From Prionace glauca (taxonomy: Eukaryota; Chordata; Chondrichthyes; Carcharhiniformes; Carcharhinidae): DNA of 64,000 nt. Below are positions 10,437 to 21,864 of this stretch, one piece after another (the first letter of the stretch is position 1; each line of letters opens with the position of its first letter). A program made the translations under genes and the position numbers. The stretch is taken from contig CM075760.1 in NCBI GenBank assembly GCA_037974335.1, forward strand, positions 30,898,902 to 30,962,901, read 5' to 3'. The notes under the pieces are model-generated. The model was not told the DNA's origin, ran no database searches, and saw only the letters and a list, made by a program, of their open reading frames with translations.

Positions 10437-10940
10437 TCAACCACTGAACACCAGCTGGTCCTGGGATAATTCCAACTCATTCCCAGTAAATATTCTCACC
10501 AGGCCCCCCCTGGGGGCCCTACTAAGCAGCTTTAATGGTTTGTAATTGCAGAAACTGAGCTGTCAGAGAAATGTGGTCAAGACAGTCCAGTCCCATAATG
10601 CCTCACACTCAATCTGCGGTCCTTCAATTATAACAGAATATGTGTCTGTATGTAGCCGCCTCGGCCACGGTCAACCCCAACACTGCCTTCCTGAACTGCT
10701 ACAATGCCTGTAAATACACCCACAGTGCTGTTAGGGAGTGATTCCAGCTACACATTCAGACTTTCACTAACTGTTGGTGGATACCAGATTGATATATTCC
10801 ATTCAACACACCCAAGCTGAGTTATCCCAATTTCATTATTGTCCAGAATAATATATTCACAATATCTTTAAAGCAGAAATTAAACATTCCTATTGATTTC
10901 AGGTACTAACATATTCTGTTAGTTTGTTCTTTATTGTCGA
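10437..10940 (-). other. Distal 3' flank of ZNF-3
   Basis: This is homologous in inverted orientation to 26.88-27.34 kb downstream of ZNF-5, including 'gataccagattgatat' and 'caccaagctgagttat'-like stretches. It marks the extent of the ZNF-3/ZNF-5 duplication. No gene. Confidence 0.55.
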
Positions 10941-11240
10941 TGTCAGCTGGGGTTGTTCCCTTGGAGCAAAGGAGGTTGAGGGGAGATTTGATAGAGGTGG
11001 ACAAGATTCTGACAGGTTTAGATAAGGTGGACAAAGTAAAGCTGTTCCATTCGCTGATGGCACAAGGACGAGGGGGGACAGAGATTTAAAGTTTTGGTCA
11101 GAGATGTAGGGGGAGGAATGTGAGGAAGAATATTTTGATACAGCGAATGGTAATGACCTGGAACTCTGCCTACGAGGCTGAGAAATGGAGACACTAAACA
11201 ATTACAGAGGAAACTGATGCGCATTTGCAGGGTCGGGGGG
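10941..11240 (+). mobile_element. CR1-like LINE scar in the ZNF-3 3' flank
   Basis: Same fragment and orientation relative to the gene as at 143-430 and 26510-26850 ('ttggagcaaaggaggttgag'). It is followed by a G run of about 25 bases at 11234-11258. Confidence 0.7.
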
Positions 11241-11528
11241 GGGGGGGGGGGGGGGGCGTTCAAACAGAAATGTTGACTAAATATCTCTAACTTCCTAACA
11301 CTCTGTCACTCTGTGATCCTTGTGAAATTTAAAACCAGGTATTCGCGACAAGACTCAAAGAGCATCAGCCCACTGGAGGCAAAGTCGTGAGACCGGCCAG
11401 TCCAGCAGAAAGAAACCTCTGACCCTCCCCATTGACTAACTGTGAGAATGAACAAAATGCAGTCCTGGACGTAATTCAGAGCAGAAACAATAACAGCAGA
11501 ATCCAATCTCTGTGAACTTGTTGGTGCC

Positions 11529-12506
11529 TCAGCAGCTGTGATGAAATACTGAACCCTTTTTATACACTGAACAGGTTTCTCCCCAGTGTAACCTCACTGA
11601 TGTCTCAGCAGGTGGGATAACTGAGTGAATTCCTTCCCACACTGAGAGCAGGTGAACGGCCTCTCCCCATGTGAATTCGCCGGTGTCTCTGCAGGTTGGA
11701 TAACTGACTGAAACCCTTCCCACACTGAGAGCAGGTAAACGGCTTCTCCCAGTGTGAACTCGCTGGTGTGTCCGCAGGTGGAATTGTCGAGTGAATCCCT
11801 TCCCACACTGAGAGCAGGTGAACGGTCTCTCCCTAGTATGAACTCGCTGGTGTGTCTGCAGGCTGGAGAATTGAGTGAATCCCTTCCCACACTGAGAGCA
11901 GATGAACAGCCTCTCCCCAGTATGAACTCGCTGGTGTATCTGCAGGCTGGACAATTGAATGAATCCCTTCCCACATTGAGAGCAGATGAATGGCCTCTCC
12001 CCATTGTGAATTCGTTTGTGCCTCTGCAAGGTGGATGACACAGTGAATCTCTTCCCACACTGAGAGCAGGTGAATGGCCTCTCCCCAGTGTGAATACGCT
12101 GATGTGCCTGCAGGTCGGATAACCGAGTGAACCTCTTCTCACACTGAGAGCAGATGAATGGCCTCTCCCCAGTGTGAACTCGCTGGTGTGTCCGCAGATT
12201 GGATAACTGGTTGAATCCCTTCCCACACTGAGAGCAGGTGAATGGCCTCTCCCCAGTGTGAATTCGCTGGTGTCTCTGCAAAGTGGTTAACACAGTGAAT
12301 CCTTTTCCACACTGAGAGCAGGTGAATGGTCTTTCTCCAGTGTGAACTCGCTTGTGTGACTGCAGGTGGGGGAGTCGAATGAATCCCTCCCCACACTGAG
12401 AGCAGATGAATGGCCTCTCCCCAGTGTGGCTGCGCCGATGAGCATCCAGTAGAGATGGGAATCTGTATCTCTTTCCACAGTCTGCACATTTCCATGGTTT
12501 CTCCAT
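11529..12506 (-). CDS. ZNF-3: C2H2 zinc-finger protein, nine intact fingers, frameshifted tail
   Basis: The family ATG is at 12506 ([18 protein letters not shown]). Nine full C2H2 fingers with TGERP linkers follow. After finger 9 a single-base loss near 11750 puts the frame out, so the last part of the ORF is not finger sequence. Two more fingers survive in other frames at about 11605-11755; a second small loss lies near 11669. The ancestral protein thus had at least eleven to twelve fingers, and the present one would be nine fingers plus a foreign tail. A good acceptor (TTTTACAG, exon starting at 12836 on the minus strand) lies upstream. The promoter at 13.37-13.74 kb is the likely start. 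A PLE fragment sits in the intron. Either a shortened functional protein or an early pseudogene is possible. Confidence 0.75.
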   Translation of the reverse strand: MEKPWKCADCGKRYRFPSLLDAHRRSHTGERPFICSQCGEGFIRLPHLQSHKRVHTGERPFTCSQCGKGFTVLTTLQRHQRIHTGERPFTCSQCGKGFNQLSNLRTHQRVHTGERPFICSQCEKRFTRLSDLQAHQRIHTGERPFTCSQCGKRFTVSSTLQRHKRIHNGERPFICSQCGKGFIQLSSLQIHQRVHTGERLFICSQCGKGFTQFSSLQTHQRVHTRERPFTCSQCGKGFTRQFHLRTHQRVHTGRSRLPALSVGRVSVSYPTCRDTGEFTWGEAVHLLSVWEGIHSVIPPAETSVRLHWGETCSVYKKGSVFHHSC

Positions 12507-12836
12507 GGTGCAGGTGTCCTTGCCTCTGCCTTGGGTGGACAATCAGTTGAAGACTCGTCCACACACACAATACACGTACAGTCTCTCCCTGATGTGAATG
12601 GTGTGATATTTATTCAGGCTGTGTAACTGGTTAAAGCTCTTCAGTCAGTGCTCTGGAACACTCTCACTTGAATGTGGAAGTGTGTTGATGCTTTTCTAGT
12701 CGCACTGATGTTTGAAATCTTTTCAAATCTCCTTCCAGATTCAATGGTTGATGATGTTCAGCTTCCAAGGCACATGACTCTGCCAGATCTAGACCTGACA
12801 TCTGAGATCTCAGCCTGTGACTCCTCTTTCAATATC
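12507..12836 (-). other. 5' UTR part of the ZNF-3 terminal exon with a relic finger
   Basis: Between the acceptor and the ATG the minus strand carries 'ttaaccagttacacagcctgaataaatat' and 'agagactgtacgtgtattgtgtg', which align with a C2H2 finger (FNQLHSLNKY...GERLYVYCV). The same relic precedes ZNF-2, -4, -5, -6 and -8. Confidence 0.6.
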
Positions 12837-13071
12837 CTGTAAAACAAGTTGACGCAAATCATCAGTGTCAGTACAGGATCGAAATTCAGAACAGACAATT
12901 TTAGTTTCTATGGAACATTCTTTCTCTCTCATTCCCCAAAAGGTGCAGATCTCCATCTCACACACTCCCTCCATTCTCACTCTGCTGTATCTAATATTCA
13001 TCCTCCCAATTCTCCTGAAGTTGATGATTGAGGCTGATTGACTGTCACTGATTCCTGTCCTGGATGTGGAG

Positions 13072-13165
13072 ATGTCGGTGCAGGACTGGGGTTAAACACA
13101 GTAAGAAGTCTTACAACACCAGGTTAAAGTCCAAAGGTTTATTTGGTAGCAAACGTCACTAGCTG
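13072..13165 (-). mobile_element. PLE 3'-end fragment in the ZNF-3 intron
   Basis: Antisense terminal sequence (cagtaagaagtcttacaac...gtttatttggtagc) preceded by 'gatgtcggtgcaggactggg'. The ZNF-5 unit near 24290 reads 'ttttcagctgtgagtctccaggac' without it, giving a pre-insertion state. Confidence 0.65.
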
Positions 13166-13369
13166 AAAATCTCCATGCAGGCTGCCAGACAGATATGACT
13201 GGACTAAAAATGTGTGGAATATACAGACTGGATTCGCTCACTTACCCTTCAGTTGCTGCAGGTCCCCAATTTCCCCCAGAATGAGAATAGAAATGGAAAG
13301 GGGGAGACATTGATTTCCTCCCATATGTTGCCCAGAGGAGGAAGTGTCTTCTAAAGCTCATTGGCCAAC

Positions 13370-13741
13370 TTCCGCATTGTGACGTCACAATGGAGCACTG
13401 CCTGAATCAGCCAATAGGAATCACTCCGCGGTGACGCCCTAGGATTTCAATGCGCACGCCCGGGCACACGAACCCAGGAGCCCCGCCCCCACTCTCTTCC
13501 CGCCCCCCCCCCACGACACATACATATGGAGCAAAGGTCATCGAAGCAAAACACTGCGGATTGGACACCAGCTCAGTGCGGCTGGCGGTCAAAGCCCCGC
13601 TCCCCCCACGTGGGTTCGGGTTCCGTCTCCTCATTGTCCTCATGCGGGAGATTGACCAATGGCAACGCGTGCTGGTCCTCCAGCCAATCAGAGTCTTGTA
13701 TCAGTGTCCGCGCGGAGCTTCCTGTGGACATGAATGTGGGG
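13370..13741. promoter_or_regulatory. CpG-rich promoter upstream of ZNF-3
   Basis: A GC-rich block contains a CRE-like TGACGTCA (13380), CCAAT boxes on both sides ('cagccaatagg', 'gaccaatgg', 'cagccaatcag') and GC boxes. It is homologous to the promoter of ZNF-6 at 27.7-28.1 kb. By position it can drive ZNF-3 on the minus strand. On the plus side the expected exon and gene are gone, cut at 13742 by a LINE fragment. Confidence 0.6.
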
Positions 13742-14078
13742 GTTCGATCAGTAAGTTTGCTGATGATAGAAAAATTGGTGTTGTGGTAAATAGTGAAGAG
13801 GAAAGCCTTGGATTACAGGACGGTATGACTGGCTGGTTAGATGGACAGAACAGTCGCAAATGTCATTTAACCCCGAAATGTCTGAGGTGATGCATTTTGG
13901 AAGAACTACAGGGCAGGGAATACACAATGAACAACAGGACACCAGGAAGTACAGAGGACCAGAGGGATCTTGGGGTGCATGTCCATCGGACCCTGAAGAC
14001 AGCAGGACCAGACTGATAAAGTGGTTAAGAACGGATATGGGATACATATCTTTTTTAGCTAAGGCATCAAATATTCCA
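13742..14078 (+). mobile_element. CR1-like LINE fragment (RT palm region)
   Basis: Translation gives SKFADDRKIGVVVNSEEE and MSFNPEMSEVMHFGR, matching the FADD catalytic box and the following region of CR1 reverse transcriptase. It is degenerate, of an older subfamily, and directly abuts the promoter on its left and a PLE on its right. Confidence 0.7.
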
Positions 14079-14083
14079 ATAGT

Positions 14084-14641
14084 AAGAAGTCTTACAACAC
14101 CAGGTTAATGTCCAACAGGTTTATTTAGTAGCAAACACCATTAGCTTTCGCTTGCTGCTCCTTCGTCAGGTGATTGGGAGATCTTTTCACAAATAGAGCA
14201 TACAAAGACACAGACTCAATCACAGAATAGTGATTGAAACACCAGACCTTACAGCTTAAAGGTACATTGTAAGTGGAGAGAGCATGAGCACAAATTAAAA
14301 AGATGTGTATTGTCTCCAGACAGACTATTTGTGAGATTTTGCAAGTCCAGGAAAGTCATGGGGGTTACAGATAGTGTGACATGAACCCAAGATTCCAGTT
14401 GAGGCCATCCTCATGTGTGCAGAACTTGGCTAACAGTCTCTGCTCAGCGACTCTGCGCTATCGTGCATCGTGAAGGATGACTTGGAGAACACTAACCCGA
14501 AGACCAGAAGCCAAATGTCCATGACTGCTGAAGTGTTCCCCAACAGGAAGAGAACAGTCTTGCCTGGAGATTGTCAAGCGGTGTTCATTCATCCGTTGAC
14601 GTAGCGTCTGCATGGTCTCCCCAATGTACCATACCATGGTT
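14084..14641 (-). mobile_element. Penelope-like element, 3' part with GIY-YIG endonuclease end
   Basis: The minus strand encodes WYIGETMQTLRQRMNEHR and LPVGEHFSSHGHLASGLRV, the C-terminal GIY-YIG endonuclease of Penelope-like elements (14458-14640). A 3' UTR follows and then a hammerhead-like segment (CTGACGA...GAAAGC) with the terminal 'gtaagaagtcttacaac' end. The copy starts at the YIG motif, so the reverse transcriptase is absent. It is inserted into the 3' flank of ZNF-4. Confidence 0.8.
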
Positions 14642-14767
14642 GTGAGACCGGCCAGCCCGGCAGAAATACTCTGATCCTCCCCATTGACCAACTGTGAAAA
14701 TGAACAAAATACAGTCCTGGATGTAATTGAGAGCTGAAACAGTAACAGCAGAATCCAACCCTGAATA

Positions 14768-15694
14768 TCACTCGTGAACTTGTTGGTGTCTCAGCAGCTG
14801 GGATGAAATTCTGAATCCCTTCCCACACTGAGAGCAGGTGAATGGCCGCTCCCCAGTGTGAACTCGCTGGTGTGTCTGCAAAGTAGATAACTGAGTGAAT
14901 CCTTCCCCACACTGAGAGCAGGTGAATGGTCTCTCCCCAGTGTGAATTTGCTGATTTCTCCGCAGGTTGGATAACTAGTTGAATCCCTTCCCACACTGAG
15001 AGCAGGTGAACGGCCTCTCCCCAGTGTGAATTCGCTAGTGTGTCTGCAAAGTGAATAACACAGTGAATCCCTTCCCACATTGAGAGCAGCTGAATGGTCT
15101 CTCTCCAGTGTGAACTCGCTGTTCTATCTGCAGGCTGAATGAATCAGTCAATCCCTTCCCACACTGACAACACATGAACGGCTTCTCCCCAGTGTGAACT
15201 CACTGGTGTGTCTGCAAGTGGGATAACCGAGTGAATCCTTTTCCACACACAGAGCAGGTGAACGGCCTCTCCCCAGTGTGAACTCGCTGATGTGTCTGCA
15301 GGTTGGATGAGTCAATGAATCTCTTCCTGCACTGAGAGCAGGTGAATGGCCTCTCCCCTGTGTGAACTCGTTGGTGTCTCTGCAGTTGGGGGAACTGCAT
15401 GAATCTCTTCCCACACTGAGAGCAGGTGAATGGCCTCTCCCCAGTGTGAACTCACTTATGTATCTGCAGGTTGGATGAGTCAATTAATCTCTTCCCACCA
15501 TGACAGCAGGTGAATGGCCTCTCCCCAGTGTGAACTCACTGGTGTCTCTGCAGTTGGGGGAACTGCATGAATCCCTTCCCACACTGAGAGCAGGTGAACG
15601 GCCTCTCCCCAGTGTGGTTGCGCCGATGAGCTTCCAGCAGAGATGGAGCACAGTATCTCTTTCCACAGTCCACACATTTCCATGGTTTCTCCAT
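14768..15694 (-). pseudogene. ZNF-4: 11-finger C2H2 gene with nonsense mutations
   Basis: From the family ATG at 15694 ([18 protein letters not shown]) one reading frame runs without any length change to TGA at 14768 after VHE. That is 927 bp, exactly the size of ZNF-1. Four codons inside are stops: TGA at 15536-15538, 15452-15454 and 15200-15202, and TAG at 15035-15037. The three TGAs replace the linker CGA codon and the TAG replaces the CAG before it, so all are single transitions. A splice acceptor remains upstream (exon from 16022), but no CpG promoter is seen to the right. The 3' flank is cut by a PLE at 14641. The protein would stop after two fingers. Confidence 0.85.
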
Positions 15695-16099
15695 GGTGCA
15701 GGCGTCCTTGCCTCTGCCTTGGGTGGACAATCAGTTGAAGCCTTGTCCACACACACAACACGTATAGTCTCTCCCCGCTGTGAATGGTGTGATATTTATT
15801 CAGGCTGTGTAACTGGTTAAAACTCTTCAGTCAGTGCTCTGGAAAACTCTCACTTGAATTTGGCAGTGTGTTGATGCTTTTCCAGTCACACTGATGTTTG
15901 AAATCTTTTCAAATCTCCTTCTGGATTCAATGGCCGATGATATTCAGGTCCCAAGGAATATGACTCTGCCAGATCTAGACTTGATGTTTGAGATTTCAGC
16001 CTCTGGTTCCTCTTTCAATATCCTGTAAAACAAGTTGACACAAGTCATCAGTGTCAGTACAGGATAGAAATCCAGAACAGACAATTCTAGTTTCTAAGG

Positions 16100-17600
16100 A
16101 CATTTTTTCCTCTCTTCCCCACTGAGAATGAGCAAAAGACAACAAGAAGTGAAGTTTGTGGGGTGTGACAGTGAGGGGGTGGGAAGAGACACAGGATCTG
16201 GGGGAGGGTGAGGGGAGAGGGTGGGAGTGGTCTCTCGTGTGGAGTCAGTGCCCAGCTCCCAGTCTCTGGAGAAAAGTCTCACGAAGCCCACAATGGTGTA
16301 ACTGATTGATAAAAATAAATCAATGTTGGGAGGGTGATTTTAGAAAGTCTCTCCCTAAGGGGATGGACACAGCTTATTACCAGGTTAAAGAGGGGAGTTC
16401 AGCTCTTTCCAGGGACTGGAGGAGGGGGAGGTGGGGTGGGATGGGGTTGGGGGGGTGGCTGTTTCCAGACTCTGTCCTTTCCCCCGGCTCTCGGATGAAC
16501 CAGTTTTGGTTAGATTGTGGGCTGGGGGGGGGCCTGGAGCCGGAAACCCTGGGGTTAAAATAGCCCAGCTTTGTAATTAGTCACAAACAGGTTAACCCTT
16601 TGGTGAGTGGCAAAGCGTAAATTAAATGTCTGTAAAATGAAACTATCTATGGGTTGTGTGTGTTTGAGAGCTTGTTTTAAAACCATTGGTCCAATTGAAA
16701 GCCTGTTTTGCTGCTGGGATTCTGGCTGCTGCTTTGGACACAAATGTTGTAAAGTTGTCTTCTGCAGCCTGCTTTCTGCAGTTTAAAATCCCAAAGACAC
16801 AGGCTTTCTAAAGACTCAATGCTGGATGATTTATTTTAGTTTTCTCAGCATTTCTTTTCAATATTTATATTGGGCAAACACCACATTTTTTACCTAATAT
16901 ATGCAACTTCATTACAATATTCGATGGGGGTGGGGGAGAGGGGGAGAGAGACACAGACAGGCAGGGAGAGAGATGGAGAGAGATAGAGACATGGGAAAAA
17001 GGCGGGGCAGAGTGAGGGGAAAATAGGAAAAGACACCAAAAGGTGAGGCTTGTGGGGGTTGCGGTGAGGGGGTGAGAAGAGATACAGAATCTGGGGCTGG
17101 GGTCTCGTGTGGAGAGGGAGAGAGAGGAAGATGTCTGATTCCTTTATTTCCCACTCACTTGACCCCAATCCTGACAATATTACTTTGTATCTGGCCCTGT
17201 TCAGGCTCTGTATATGTGGGATCTTGCTGTGCACTCATGCTCTGTGTTTCTCCCCCCCCCCCCAACATTTCTCGCACTGTGACTATGCCCCACAATTTAA
17301 ATGTAAAAAAGAGGGGAAGAAGGAGGGTGGGTGAGCAGTGAGAAACAGGGTGAATGGAGAAGGGGTGGGGAGTTTCGGGGGTTCAGTGAACGGGGGTTGG
17401 GGACAGAGACAGAGGCTCTGAGGGTGGGGGTGTCCTCCTGCAGTGTGAGATTCCTTGTGGGATCCGGATTGTAACAATCTCAGTCTCTCTCTCTCCCTCT
17501 CACTGTAAAGCACTCAGGAGGGAGAGGGAGCTGAAATTCAAATTCCTGAGCCTGGGGGAAAGGCTTGGTCTCAATCCCAGATTCCTGCTTGTGTTTTTAG
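16100..17600. other. G-rich stretch without a gene
   Basis: Long purine-rich runs occur on the + strand. Two related segments (about 16130-16250 and 17030-17130) share 'gaggcttgtgggg', 'gtgagggggtg' and 'gatctggg...tctcgtgtggag'. Open frames here are low-complexity and not supported as genes. Confidence 0.4.
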
Positions 17601-17879
17601 TCAGGGCGCTGGGATCTGTGGGTGTGGATGGAGAGGATTGTTCTGGTTAACTGGGGAGAGGAAGATTTGTTCTTTTTAGCTGAGGTATAATGCAGCCTCT
17701 GTGACTAGGCCTCACTTCAAGGACTAATTCTCAGGAGCCCTTTTGCATTCCCCAACAGGGTTTAAGTGGCTGGATTCAGTGGTTCAATAAACTGTGCAGC
17801 AGCCACTTCAGGATGGGAGTGTAGATTTTCATGCTCTCCCTCTCTCATTTCTCTTTTGATTGTGAGGTTTTATTTTGAA

Positions 17880-18262
17880 TGGTTGAGAGGGATTTGGAGG
17901 GGGATGAAGAGGGTTTGGGCAGTGGGGGGTACGGGACTGAGAGGGACTTTGGAGGGGAACTGACAAGGGCTTGGACAAGTGAGGAGGGTTTGGGCAGTGA
18001 GGGGGGTCCAGGGCTGACAGGGATTTGGAGGAGGATTGAAAAGGGTTTGGGCAATGGGGGGTACGGGGCTGAGAGGGATTTGGAGGGGGTTTGACGACGG
18101 CTTGGGCAGTGAGGGGGGGCTGGGGCTGAGAGGGATTTGGAGGGGGATTGAAGAGGGTTTGGGCCGTGGTGGGGACTACGGAGTTAAGAGGGATTTTGGA
18201 GGGGAATTGGAGAGGGTTTGGGCAGTGAGGGGGCTGAGGGGGATTTGGAGAGGGATGGAAGA
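17880..18262 (+). repeat. G-rich minisatellite, units of about 56-60 bp
   Basis: About six imperfect copies carry 'gagagggatttggaggggg' and 'gggtttgggcagtg'. The GGGG runs could form G-quadruplexes. The frames are open only because of composition. Confidence 0.75.
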
Positions 18263-18900
18263 TTTGTCTATCTCAAGATTTAAAGGTAGCAACTAATTTA
18301 GCATCAACTGCCTTCTGTAGGACAGAGTTCCAAAACTCTACCATCCTGAGTAGAGGTGCTTCTTAACTAGGATTTGTGAATCTGAGGGCTTTTCCATCAC
18401 AGTAAGACCTGAAATTTTCTCTCTGACAGAATCAACAAACCTGTAACATTCCACATTCAGATTCTGCTGACATTCAGGTCCTGCTGTGTTGAGTGACTCA
18501 GTCAGATGACATTGTGATGTTTGATTTGTGCTTCCCGTCTGTCAATTCTCCACTTTCAGCACCCTGTAAATTTACAGAAACCATCACTGTCAGTCCAGGA
18601 TAGAAATTAACAATCTTCTCCCCTCCATAATTGCCAACAGTAATTCAATGAGTTTCTGGACATTTTATCACACCTTTTATATTGCCCCCATCCTCAACCA
18701 CTAATCAGTCAACACATCAATCCCACATTGCTTTCCTAGACCAACTGAAAAGCAAAAAGACTCATCACTTTACAGGATACTGACTGACGGTCAACCAAAC
18801 AATCTTTATCTGTTGTCAATATTTTAACAGCCAGTGAAAAGAAATATTCAAAGAAAAATTACAAAAAAGTGTATTTTTTAATGTCCGGACAATTTTCCAG
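18263..18900. other. Unique-looking DNA, nothing recognised
   Basis: No ORF, repeat or RNA was recognised in this AT-balanced stretch. Confidence 0.4.
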
Positions 18901-18904
18901 AGAT

Positions 18905-19085
18905 TCAGGTTTGAATCCCAAAGTCCAAAGATGTGTAGGTTAGGTGGATTAGCAATGCGAAATGCACATGGTTACAGGGATAGGGCTGGGAAGTGGGTCA
19001 GGGAAGCCGCTTTGTTGGAGAGTCAGTGCATACTTGATGGGCTGAATGGCTTCCTTCTGCACTGTGGGGATTCTATGATCCTATG
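18905..19085 (+). mobile_element. HE1-like SINE, 3' part
   Basis: 'gatgtgtaggttaggtggattagcaatgc' through 'gggctgaatggcttccttctgcactgtgg' and a TTCTATGATCCTATGG tail match the HE1-type SINE body. Confidence 0.75.
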
Positions 19086-19344
19086 GTGAATGGTATGGTG
19101 AATTTTGAATATAATTAAAATCTGGAACTAAAAGCCTAGTGCTCACCATGAATCCTCCCATCTCATTCACTAATGCCTTCGAGGGAGGGAAATCTGCTCT
19201 CCTTACCTGATCTAGCCTATGTGTAACTCCAGATCATGATGTGGAGATGCTGGCTTTGGACTCAATAGTGTCAGCTGGGAATTCTCATACAGTTTTAGAA
19301 ATAAAACTATTTGCAGTGATGCAGTTAACTTCGTAACTTTTCAA

Positions 19345-19625
19345 GGATCACAGAATCCAATAGTGCAGAAGAAGGCTGTTCAACCCATCAAGTTAGGACC
19401 GACTACAATCCCCCCCATGCCTATCCTCATAAGCCATGCATTAACTCTAGCTAGTCCCCCTGACAATTTTTAGCATGGCCAATCCACCGAACCCTCACAT
19501 CTTTGGACTTTGGGAGGAAACCCACGCAGACACGGGGAGAACATGCAAACTCCACACAAATAGTGACTCAAGCTGGGAATAGAAGCTGGGTACCTGATGC
19601 TGTGCGACATCAGTGCTGTCCCTCA
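19345..19625 (-). mobile_element. HE1-like SINE, antisense
   Basis: The minus strand carries the tRNA-like head near 19600, the body 'gagtttgcatgttctccccgtgtctgcgtggg' and the tail. About 280 bp, nearly complete and diverged. Confidence 0.75.
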
Positions 19626-20079
19626 ATGTTGGTCTTGGAAATAGGGCAGTGCTGACCCAGTCAGTTCCGGAATGTAAGTGGTCAGTTATCCTATTTACAG
19701 CAGCACAGCTACACCAGAAAGAGATCATTCATATATGTTATGTGTGTAAATATATTTATTCATTTTCCCCTTCTGTCAACATATTTAAAAGTTCAAAGGA
19801 TTTGATCAACCAGGAGTTCACTCTTATTGTCAAGTCCGCGCGTGTGTGTGTGAGTGGAGAGGGGGGTGGATGGTAAATCATCAGTTTGTTACACCAGCTG
19901 ACACTCCAAGGCGTTCATCTTCAGGTGGAGACGTTTGTTTCACAACTAACTAAACTCAGGACAGAGCTGTAGTGCCTGTTGACACCAGCTGCTGCGGTAG
20001 TTATTTAACTTTTATACCTTGGTGCTTCAGCTTCAATCGTAATTGAATCACAAAACATGATTATTTTGATGCAATAGCA

Positions 20080-20529
20080 CCCTTCAATGGCGGCTATCTT
20101 ACCCAGCGTTCACAGGGAAACAGAATAAGACCTCGCCCCGGAACAGCTCTCGCGCAGGCGCACTGTAGATCTGAAACGCATGCGCAGTGGGTGTTGCTGC
20201 TGCCCTCGCGGGAAGGCGGTTTTATCGGCTCTGGGTTTCCAGGGAAACGGCTGATTCTGGAGGGTAATGGAGGCGGTGGGGTGGGTGGGGAGGCTTCATC
20301 AGCACCCAGTGGAGACGGGAAACACCGAGTAATAACTGCTGGGGGCCGCCTTCGTCCTATTGGGGACCGCGAGCACAGATGCCGGAGTTGGAGGCCCCGA
20401 GTTAACGGCGGTCATCCTGAGGGAAGCGCTGCGCATGCGCGGTGCTCCCTGCCAGCAGGAGGAGAGAATGTTGTGAATTTCTATCCGGGACTGACAAGGA
20501 TGGACTTTGTTTGGAAACTCCTTTTACAG
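20080..20529 (+). promoter_or_regulatory. Orphan CpG-rich promoter
   Basis: The region holds 'cgcgcaggcgcactg', two NRF1-type sites (GCATGCGCAG near 20178 and TGCGCATGCGC near 20436), and GGCGGCTATCTTA and CGGTCATCCTGAG resembling YY1 boxes. It is homologous to the promoter at 48.6-49.1 kb ('cagcaggaggagagaatgttgt'). An acceptor-like CTTTTACAG ends at 20529. Confidence 0.6.
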
Positions 20530-20631
20530 GGAGTTAGAGGGGGAGGATTTACATACAGAAAACTCAACCCCAAGAGAAACGTTCCTCGCTTAATTTCCAT
20601 TCTTGACTGACGGTGGTGATCTCTTTTACAG

Positions 20632-20720
20632 GAAATGTGATGACAAAATTTGAAGGCAAACTCAAACCAGACATCAGATCAAAACCTGACAGAGTCCACT
20701 CCTTTCATCAGAACCTGAAC
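20632..20720 (+). pseudogene. Orphan 5' exon of a lost ZNF gene
   Basis: Acceptor TCTCTTTTACAG ends at 20631 and donor GTAAGT starts at 20721, giving an 89-bp exon. Its sequence ('aactcaaaccagacatcagatc...gagtccac') is homologous to the 5' UTR start of the ZNF-2 and ZNF-6 terminal exons. No finger exon follows: a CR1 begins at about 20755. Either the finger exon was lost or the exon splices to something outside the recognised genes. Confidence 0.5.
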
Positions 20721-20754
20721 GTAAGTGTGTCTGTAGATAAAGATCCCTCACGGT

Positions 20755-21864
20755 AGGCTGGTAGAAAAGGGAAAGGCGCATGGGATACGAGGCCAGGTAG
20801 CTAGGTGGATTGAGAACTGGCTGGGAAATAGGAGACAGAGGGTAGCTGTGGAAGGGACCTTGTCGGGTTGGAGGCCAGTGACCAGTGGTGTGCCGCAGGG
20901 CTCAGTACTGGGACCTCTCCTCTTTGTAGTCTACATAAATGACTTGGAAGAGGGCGTAGGTGGTGTGTTAGCAAGTTTGCTGATGACACCAAGATGGCAG
21001 GGTTGGCGGGTACGGAACTGGATTGTCAGGTGATACAACAGGATATAGATAGGTTGGTGCAGTGGGCAGATAGGTGGCAGATGGCATTTAATCCTGACAA
21101 ATGCGAGGTGATGCATTTTGGACGGAATAGTGCAGAGAGGAGCTATGTGATTAAAGGGAGGCCGATTAGGAGTATAGACATACAGAGGGACCTGGGAGTG
21201 CAGGTTCACAAATCCATGAAGGTTGCATCACAAGTGGAGAAGGTTGTTAGGAAGGCTTATGGGATGTTGGCCTTTATAAGAAGGGGTATAGTGTATAAAA
21301 GCTGCTGTCTAATGCTTCAGTTGTACAGAACGTTGGTTAGACCGCATTTGGAGTACTGCGTCCAGTTCTGGTCACCTTACTACCGGAAGGACGTGGAGTC
21401 TCTGGAAAGGGTGCAGAGGAGGTTTACCAGGATGTTGCCTGGCATGGGGGACTGGGTTACGAGGAGAGGTTGAAGAAACTGGGACTATTCTCCTTGGAAA
21501 GGCGGAGATTGAGAGGGGACATGATAGAAGTATATAAGATAATGAAGGGAATGGATAGAGTTAGTAGTGAGAGACTGCTCCCTAGACTGGATGCGAACAC
21601 GAGAGGTCATCATTTAAGGGTGAGGGGGGAGAGGTATAATTTGGAGGTGAGAAGAAGGTTCTTTACGCAGAGAGTTGTGGGGGTCTGGAACGCGCTACCG
21701 AGTAGGGTGGTGGAGGCAGGAACGTTGGACTCGTTTAAGATGCAGTTTGATAGGCACATGAGTGAAACGAGAATGGAGGGATATGGTAGGGGATATTAAA
21801 TAGGGTTAAACCTCGGGAGACACCAGAAAGGCAGGCTGTAGGATTAATATTTTTGACTTTATTC
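20755..21864 (+). mobile_element. CR1 LINE, RT to end of ORF2
   Basis: [20 protein letters not shown], then (other frame, 20994-21473) [20 protein letters not shown] and LYRTLVRPHLEYCVQFWSP, and KLGLFSLERRRLRGDMIEV at 21470-21799 form the reverse transcriptase and C-terminus of CR1 ORF2 with few frame breaks. The 3' UTR continues into the SINE-containing segment at 21865. Confidence 0.85.

Noticed and set aside
17766-18296. Gly/Trp-rich ORFs as a repeat protein
   Set aside because: Translations of the G-rich minisatellite without a conserved frame across units.
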